A stretch of DNA of 64,000 bases from Dermacentor variabilis (lineage: Eukaryota; Arthropoda; Arachnida; Ixodida; Ixodidae), in assembly GCF_050947875.1 (NCBI RefSeq), contig NC_134572.1, forward strand, positions 157,563,105 through 157,627,104. Direction: 5' to 3'. The notes beneath the pieces are model-generated. The model worked only from the letters and a program-made list of their open reading frames with translations. It did not search any database and was not told the origin of the DNA. Of this stretch, positions 57,408-64,000 are shown in pieces (position 1 is the stretch's first letter; each line of letters opens with the position of its first letter). A program made the translations under genes and the position numbers.

Positions 57408-58870
57408 TCACTATTTTAATTTGAAGCTAAAGCCCTGGATTTCCTCCACCACCACATTTGTCCCTAAGGCAACGAGCCTCTGGAACCACGGGTGCATGTA
57501 ATCGAACTCTTCCGCTCGCCAACCGGCTTACCGAAAATTTCGAGAGTATTTTGTCCCCATAAAATTTCACAGGTGCCTCAAACCATCGTGTGAGTAAGTT
57601 CAACAGCGGCTTACCGATCTGCTGCGCCACGATTAAAAAAACGAGCTTCCCTCCTCTGGGCCTCGGAGCACGTACACTGGTCCTAGGAAACCGAAATGCG
57701 GTTGACGACTGTAGTGTTGCTGCTTTACCCGTTGCCCGACGCCCTAACTCACCTTAACGTAGACGCGTCGACCACGGCTATGGGTGCAGTGCATACTACA
57801 GAACGGTGGTACTTGCACTGTCAAGCATTCACGCTTTTTTTGTTCTTGAAGTCCATAGCTTATACATTCTGACCCACACAAAATCATTAACCTTTGTTAT
57901 CAAGAACAACAGTTCTTCCTGGTCAGAACGTGAGGTTCGCCAAGCCATTTTCTGCGGACAATATTCTATTGAAGGCAGGGGCTCAGTCATCCCGGCTTCA
58001 GAGCGACACAGAGGCTTATCACAGAATGCGTCATGGGGCCAGGGATCAACAAAGGTGTTCGCATTTGGGCTGTCAAGCCGTGAATATGACCCACCACATG
58101 CGTTCAGCGGTGCAGCTGTTTCGATTACCAGAGAGCCATTTCGTTCTCGTGCATTTAGACTTGGTGGGGCGTCTTCCGCCCGGCCAAGGTTTCAGGTACG
58201 TTCTCAAGTTTGTCGACCGGTACTCAAGGTGGCTTGAGACGAAATCTCCACAAGACATCAAAGTGGAAGCAGTGACGGAAGCATTTGTTCCTATGTTGGT
58301 GTCGCGGTACGATTGTCCTTTGCTCCTCACAGAGGCCCGCAATTCCCAAGCTCAATTTTTCCTGCCTTGGCGAGACTGCTCGGCACGCGGCTTCATAACA
58401 CCATGGCTTACCACACAAAGAGCAATGCCATGGTCGAGCATTTCCAAAGGCAAGTGAAGAGGTCATTGATTTTCACACTCGGCGGAAAGCACTGGATTGA
58501 AAGGCTACCTGTTGTATTACTGCGCTTGCGAACAACAATCAAGGTCGCCGCTTTTTATTTTATGTTATTTTTAAATACAGGGTGGCGAAGTGTTTAGAGT
58601 TGGGCTAGGAACAACTAACTATGAAGGATGTCCCCGTAGCCATCGCAACCGTGGTGCACCATGGGTCACCAATCCGCACTCCGTGCGATTTTTTTGGCGC
58701 CCATCAAGACACTCCCGGAGTGGCCTCGCAGCACTTAGGTAGGTAAAATTCCTGGCTCGACCGCGCTTCGACGTACACACCCACCTATCGAGCGCGGGCA
58801 GCCAGTGTTTAGTTCCCAAAAATGGACACAACCACTCGCGCCTTTCTTCGTCTTGACTCTATCAAGCCAC
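57408..58870 (+). pseudogene. Gypsy-like RT end, RNase H and integrase (broken)
   Basis: Immediately after the LINE, the sequence resumes with a decayed LFEFEA.. (57411-57430) and HVIELFRSPTG (57494 on), matching Gypsy RT downstream of TTPF. The catalytic YVDD segment is missing, so this part has an internal deletion. RNase H starts LPDALTHLNVDASTTAMGAV (57730-57795; first Asp kept). The integrase has a decayed zinc region and a core HFVLVHLDLVGRLPPGQGFRYVLKFVDRYSRWLE (first Asp kept). Then come KVEAVTEAFVPMLVSRYDCPLLLTEARNSQ (family: TDRG; second Asp lost) and, in another frame, MAYHTKSNAMVEHFQRQVKRSL (third-residue Glu kept). Readable to about 58600, with decayed 3' sequence to about 58870. 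Confidence 0.75.
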
Positions 58871-59039
58871 CATTAAATATTTCTAATGAAGGCCCCCGCG
58901 GTCGAACGACACTAGAGACAGTGTCGTGCGAAGGAGTGAAACCAGCGTAGATCTGAAATTAATGCTTCATTTCTTCCGCCATTCACAAATAAGCTTGCGG
59001 CATTCTAGTGGGCAGCCGTTGTAGGGACTGACCGCCACC
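58871..59039. other. Unassigned spacer
   Basis: May include the decayed 3' end of the Gypsy-like element. No LTR seen. Confidence 0.4.
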
Positions 59040-59500
59040 ATACTGACGGCGACGGCACGATGAGATAGAAATGACGAAGCTGGAGTGATTTTTATGGAGA
59101 GACCATGACGGCCTCACGATGACGCTACAAGAAATATGTGATGACTGTACAATGACTGCGGTGTAAAGACGGTGGCAAGATGACTTTCAGATGACAAATC
59201 TTGTATGACCATGATGCTACCACAACGACGGCACCACGACTTCGAGGACACACCTAGTCGCCCAGGCTAGGAGATATTTAGAGCTACGAGCTGGTGTCGA
59301 AGGAGTGACGATGGCGACATGACAAGACTCAAGTGACCAAATTTATAATTACGACTATGAAACGAACGACCACGACGGCACCGCGACCGCAAGTGCATGT
59401 TTAGTGGCCGAAGCTGCCAGCGAACTCCCGCACTTGAATAGGCGCAGAAGGTATGACGACGACGGCATTACGAGTCAGATGATGAAGCTGTAAAAAGCTG
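59040..59500 (+). repeat. Degenerate GACGA/ATGACG-rich repeat
   Basis: Units such as ATGACGACGGCA, CACGACGGCACC and GATGACG recur irregularly over about 460 bp, interspersed with unique bases. Looks like an old minisatellite or satellite fragment between the Gypsy-like element and the next LINE. Confidence 0.6.
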
Positions 59501-59512
59501 TAAAACAAAACC

Positions 59513-61799
59513 TCATTCAATGAACGATCTGGTCAACACAACTGGGAACTGTTTAGAAATGAAATGAATGAACTAGCAAACAAGTATATTCCGAAACTAA
59601 CGTTCCGTTCGAATCATCAGAATCCCTGGTTCAATAATAATTTAAAAAGGTTGGAAAATAATAAAAAAAGACTTTTTTGTAGTGCCAAGTTGAAACCAAG
59701 CCCAACTTCATGGCATAAATATTACGCCGCTGAGAGTGAATGCTTACGTGCTGTCCGCAATGCCAAGTGGTCTTTTTTCAATAATGACTTACCTAAAATG
59801 TTAACAGCCAACCCCAAGAAATTTTGGAAAGTTATCAACCCAAGTAACACACGCACTGTAACTCTTGTTAATGATATGGGTGAAATTGTGCCTGAAACTG
59901 AGTGCGCACTCATATTTAACAACGCATTTTCGTCAGTATTTTCTAATGATAATAACGTTCAATTGACTAATGTCCCCTGCAACATAGTTTTTAGCATGCC
60001 GAACGTGGTGTTTTATCCTGATGGTGTTTTGCGCATAATTGAACACCTTAAACTTTCATCCTCAGCAGGTATAGATGGTATAAACTCTAAACTGCTAAAA
60101 AATACAAATATATTTCTTCATCATTTTTGTGTCTCATATTCTCGCAGTCACTTTCTACCAGTTCCACGCCTCACGACTGGAAGGTGGGGAAGGTCATTCC
60201 CATCTACAAGTCTGGTAATAGGAACACACCGCTAAATTATCGACCCATCTGTCTAACTATTCGTCCTTGCAAAATCATGAAACACGTCATCTACTCCCTG
60301 ATCATAAACCATTTGGACGCGAATCAATTTTTTCATTCGGCACAGCATGGGTTCCGCAAGGGTTTCTCTACCGAAACGCAACTAGCTCTATTTCTACACG
60401 ACTCACATGTAAACCTTGACTCTAAGGAACAAACTGACGCTATTTTTCTGGGCTTTGAAAAGGCCTTTGACAAAGTTTCTCACCGCCACTTACTACTAAA
60501 GGTTTCTTCTTTGAACTTACACAGTGACATACTCAAATGGCTCGAAGCATTCATTACTGATCGCTAGCAATTCGTTTCTGTAAATGACAAATCATCCACT
60601 CTTCTCCCTGTAACTTCTGGAGTCCCTCAGGGATCAGTTCTCGGTCCTCTTCTTTTTTAATTGATATTCATGATTTACCCCAACACGTATCTTGTAAGAT
60701 ACGAATTTTCGCCGATGACTGCGTGGTTTACCATCCAGTTTCTAATGATACTGACGAAAACACCATACAACAAAGTCTTAACAACGTGCAGTCTTGGAGT
60801 GACTGCCCACTAGAATGCCGCAAGCTTATTTGTGAATGGCGGAAGAAATGAAGCATTAATTTCAGATCTACGCTGGTTTCACTCCTTTGCACGACACTGT
60901 CTCTACTGTCGTTCTACCGCGGGGGCCTTCATTCTTAATCCCAACAAATGTAAGCATATATCTTTTACCCGTCGCCGTAACCCTTTCATGTCCTCTTATA
61001 CTATAGTAAACGTTCCCTTAGAATCAGTAGAATCATTTAAGTACTTGGGCGTCACACTTTCTCGTGATCTCAGTTGGGGTACGCATATTTCTAACATACT
61101 TTCATCAGCTAACAGAACTTTTGGCTTCATGAGACGACACTTGCGTGACGCGCCGCAGAACGTAAAACTCCTAGCTTTCAAATCCCTTATCAGACCGAAA
61201 GTTGAATACGCATCACCCATCTGGAATCCATATCAAGTCTATCTAGTTAACGAGCTCGAGTCCCTTCAAAACCGCGTCGTCAGATACATCCATTCATCCT
61301 ACTCATACGACGTAAGCGTATCATCCTTAAGGGCAAAATCTGATCTACAGCCCCTTGCACGTCGCCGCGCTACTGCTAGCCTTTGCCTCTTCCATAAGTT
61401 TTTTTACAGTACGTTATTTCACGAGCCATATATCACACCACCCGCACTCATATCGCTACGAACTGGGCACCCATTATAAGTCTTACGCCCACGCTCCCAC
61501 ACAACTTTTTCCTCGTCCTTTTTTTCCCGCACAGCATCAGATTGGAACGCCCTTCCCCACCACGTAGCTGCAATCACTTGCCCGACATCTTTCTCGAAAA
61601 TGTGTCCTTGTTGGCTAATCAATAACCTGCTTTCTCACGTGTTATTACTCTGGTTTTATGCACTTGCGAAAATGCAGCTTCCATGTACAATTTTTCTGTA
61701 TACCTGTGTTTATATTTGCATTATAATCTGTACCCACCCCTTATGTAATACACTTAGCAAAGGGGTCTTTAAGGAAATAAAACTGAACTGAACTGAACT
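59513..61799 (+). mobile_element. CR1/L2-like LINE, 5'-truncated, (GAACT)n tail
   Basis: The copy starts within the EN-RT linker (FNERSGQHNWELFRNEMNELANKYIP) and runs through RT to a (GAACT)n 3' tail at 61780-61799, preceded by an AATAAA-type signal (GGAAATAAAACTG). Three main blocks are open: 59564-60235, 60127-60567 and 60832-61479. Protein wording is close to the insertion at 19753-20727, so both belong to related subfamilies, although the tails differ ((GAACT)n against (TGAAA)n). Confidence 0.9.
59564..61479 (+). pseudogene. CR1/L2-like ORF2 reverse transcriptase (broken)
   Basis: Linker: NPWFNNNLKRLENNKKRLFCSAK and AKWSFFNNDLPKMLTANPKKFWKVINP. RT: LKLSSSAGIDGINSKLLKN, then a frameshift near 60130-60200, HDWKVGKVIPIYKSGNRNTPLNYRPICLT and HGFRKGFSTETQLALF. 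Motif A reads FLGFEKAFDKVSH: the expected Asp (FLDF) is Gly at 60451-60453. Then a TAG at 60565-60567, SGVPQGSVLGPL, and RIFADDCVVY (FADD kept). Block 60832-61479 has SFKYLGVTLSRDLSWGTHI, RPKVEYASPIWNPYQVYL and NRVVRYIHSSYSYDVSVSSLRA, and ends after SLRTGHPL. Inactive through the motif A change and the frame breaks. Confidence 0.85.
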
Positions 61800-64000
61800 G
61801 TCAAGTGATCCAAACTAGAAGAGAACTTCGGCCACTGAGTCGACCGTAAGCACATAGCTAGTTCGCTAGATAGATCGGTGGATGAATAGATAGACAGGCA
61901 GATAGGATTACAAAGCATGAAGTAGTGCAAATTGCTAATGGCACAAAACTAGTTTCAAGCAATCGCAGTTGCTATCATCCTTAATATGTATAACGAGTTC
62001 GGATAAAGGGTCATTACGTCGACTAAAAAAAATTTAAGCGAACCCAATCAGCCGCATCGGACATTTCTATGATGTGTGGCATTAGACATCTTAAGGCAAT
62101 AGATGTTCCGTAAATATTAGGTTGCAGGAACATATTTTGATATGTGGCACACCTTTCTGTAGGAGTACATTGCCAAGATTAGGGGCAATGCGCTCTAAAA
62201 TGTGCTCTTTGACAGCAGGGCAGTGCACTTTTTTAGGGCAACGTACTTTCAGGGCTATTTCACAGCTCTTAAATCTGAAAACTTTCCGATTTTGTGAGAG
62301 CAGCGGATGTTTTATTATGCATCGTGAACAGCTTACCAATGGTGCGCCGGTGGAGGTGTTGAACATCTTTTTATAAAACAGTTATAACTGCAATTTGTCT
62401 TTGAAACTGTCAATTTCACATAGTAGTCCGGCTGTTCACTTATCTGTGTGCCTCGTGAAAAATATGCGCATTTCGTTTTTGTGCATTGTTTTCAGGTCAG
62501 CCAATACTTCTTAGTGATTAAAGTATGTCCATTTATAAAGTAGCAGTTTACATATTTAAAACTTTTAAGCTTTTGAGTCATCAGGGTATATTTTGTGCAG
62601 CATACTGCCTTTTTAGAAAATTTTCTTAGAACAATCGACTATTGGTTACAAGAGATAGAGGAGCATACTAAAATTGAAGAAGGGGGTGCGAACTTCGACT
62701 GTCAGTCGAAAGTCGAGTGTCCATCCGTATCTAACGCCTTTTTCTCGTAGGCGCGTCCTTTGTGTTTCACTGGTACCCCATTTTTCAGGTTCATTATGTA
62801 CAAACTGGCCCAAGAGCTTGCGCCAATGCTCTAGGAGCATGCGGTTTGACTAATTGATCGGAGAGCTTCTCTCGTAACATACAGGGATGTCTTGCGAGCA
62901 CCATGCGATCAACCAACCTCTTTGGCTTCCGAAATGTAACCTTGCTTTTTTTTACAGTGTCACGGAATGGTATTTTTTAGTTGCAGTTAGTTATTACCTG
63001 TTTCGACATACTTTCTGTGAAGAATGAACTATCACATGCAATAATTTCTCCAAGAACAACATTCACGGATGTTTGCGCGTATAAAGTTATCGAAGCAGAA
63101 GACAAGTCAAATATGTGAAACCTGTACCAGGGGTATTGTTTATGATGTCGGTGAAAATTATTATCGGCCACCTTAATGCAAATGGCGTCCAATTGCGCCT
63201 TTGGCCAAGCTGACAAGCGATTAATAGTGCCTTAATATGCTGGAGTATTGGAGTTCTGCAACAGCACACAGTGTATACGATGATTGCTAACATTGTGTTG
63301 GCGCAGTAAAGCCAACTGCGTCTCCAGTGACAGTATTGGCGCTCTCTTCAAATGAACCGTACGCATGAAATTTTTGCTGTAAAATATGAAATGGTTTATT
63401 TGTTTGAGCTGCTGCTATGCGGGAAATGCCCCTTAGGCTAGGGTCAAATATTACTCTGTTATCTGAATGAGTCAATTTCGCATCCGCCGGGGGGTAGTAG
63501 TTGTGGCTATTTCCGGAGAGTAGAATTTATATTCTATGACTGTGTTTTTTTTCCAAAATTAAGTTATCTGCCATTTCTTTTAGCGTAATACCGGGGCAAT
63601 TTTGAAATCGTATTAAAAAATTCGAATCAACAGTTCATTTTAGCGTGGTATTAATATGAATGAAACAATTGCACTTCAATTAATGACAGTATTATTGACT
63701 CCGGGATATCAAGAACTGCGCTATTTTTCGCGCTTTAAGGATGCTGCTGCAGACTTTACCGAGTGCCGGCTTAATAGTCAGGGTAATACGTCCCATAAGT
63801 TTTCTGCGATAAACCATTGTTTCTTGCAAAAGCATGCATTTAAGTTCTACGTACAAATAGTGCCGCAGCAGCTTTCACAACAAGAGAGATAGAAACAGCC
63901 GAGTGTCGAAGATGTAGGCTTCTTTATTTATACGATGTTGAAGCTTACAGGTACGAAAACTGCAGAGTAGAAAATTGAGCAAAAGATATTTTCATGTTCG
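61800..64000. other. Unassigned region to the window end
   Basis: Minus-strand frames at 62091-62366 (Cys-rich, FNTSTGAPLVSCSRCIIKHP...), 62646-62840, 62977-63216 and 63287-63475 lie in series and could be exons or one decayed ORF, but I recognise no family. The plus-strand frame 63656-63892 is also unrecognised. Nothing else seen. Confidence 0.4.

Larger units (their letters stand above)
51640..58870 (+). mobile_element. Gypsy/Mag-like LTR element, split by a LINE
   Basis: Gag, protease, RT, RNase H and integrase segments occur in this order on the plus strand: 51640-52975, then 57408-58870. A 4.4 kb minus-strand LINE lies between. The order PR-RT-RH-IN is that of Gypsy (Metaviridae) elements, and the wording of the motifs is close to tick Mag-type copies. 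No LTRs, primer-binding site or polypurine tract could be identified. Heavily broken by stops and frameshifts. Confidence 0.8.

Noticed and set aside
1..64000. CRISPR arrays, bacterial operons, ribosome binding sites, phage or plasmid features
   Set aside because: None seen; the content is that of a eukaryotic repeat-rich region.

Overview
The window reads as transposon-dense eukaryotic intergenic or intronic DNA, most likely from a hard tick (Ixodidae). This is an inference from three things: several non-LTR retrotransposon clades that are abundant in tick genomes (RTE with (GAT)n tails, I-clade with RNase H, CR1-like), two tRNA-derived SINE families of the kind known from ticks, and a Mag-like Gypsy element. 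I found no convincing host protein gene, rRNA, true tRNA, CRISPR array or operon. Nearly every long open frame is a piece of a mobile element, and almost all carry stops or frameshifts.

Layout. 1-4275: two head-to-tail CR1-like LINE copies ending in (TTA)n tails. 4640-6060: two I-clade LINE C-terminal fragments in divergent orientation. 6060-10840: mostly unassigned, with one weak first-exon candidate. 10846-14850: (CA/TA)n, an internally deleted RTE copy, another (TA)n, then a 2.8 kb imperfect inverted repeat. 14932-15057: a fold-back hairpin. 16530-22855: an almost complete I-clade LINE (ORF1; ORF2 with endonuclease, RT, RNase H and zinc motif) split by a CR1 insertion at 19753-20727, with a 5'-truncated SINE at its 3' end. 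23055-30530: mostly unassigned, with a tRNA-derived SINE at 27080-27290. 30537-31575: a decayed DUF4817-type mariner-like transposase. 33738-36430: RTE and I-clade remnants on the minus strand. 38260-38535: two compact hairpins. 40180-41842: an RTE copy. 42320-44545: two I-clade fragments. 46341-47236: a MITE, then a complete tRNA-derived SINE sitting in a (CATA)n microsatellite. 47780-50200: an RTE copy, an opposed RTE fragment and a minus-strand I-clade C-terminus. 51640-58870: a Gypsy/Mag-like pol pseudogene whose RT is split by a 4.4 kb minus-strand LINE (52976-57407). 59040-59500: GACGA-rich degenerate repeat. 59513-61799: a CR1-like LINE with a (GAACT)n tail. 61800-64000: unassigned.

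The most interesting signals are (i) a canonical 2A-like ribosome-skipping motif (GDIELNPGP, minus strand 56884-56910) just after a hydrophobic N-terminus in the LINE nested in the Gypsy element, (ii) the 2.8 kb inverted repeat with conserved charged coding potential in both arms, and (iii) nested insertions whose borders can be read, one of them with a 7-bp near-perfect target-site duplication whose removal puts the host RT back in frame. Element names are at clade level and come from motif recognition, without any database search.
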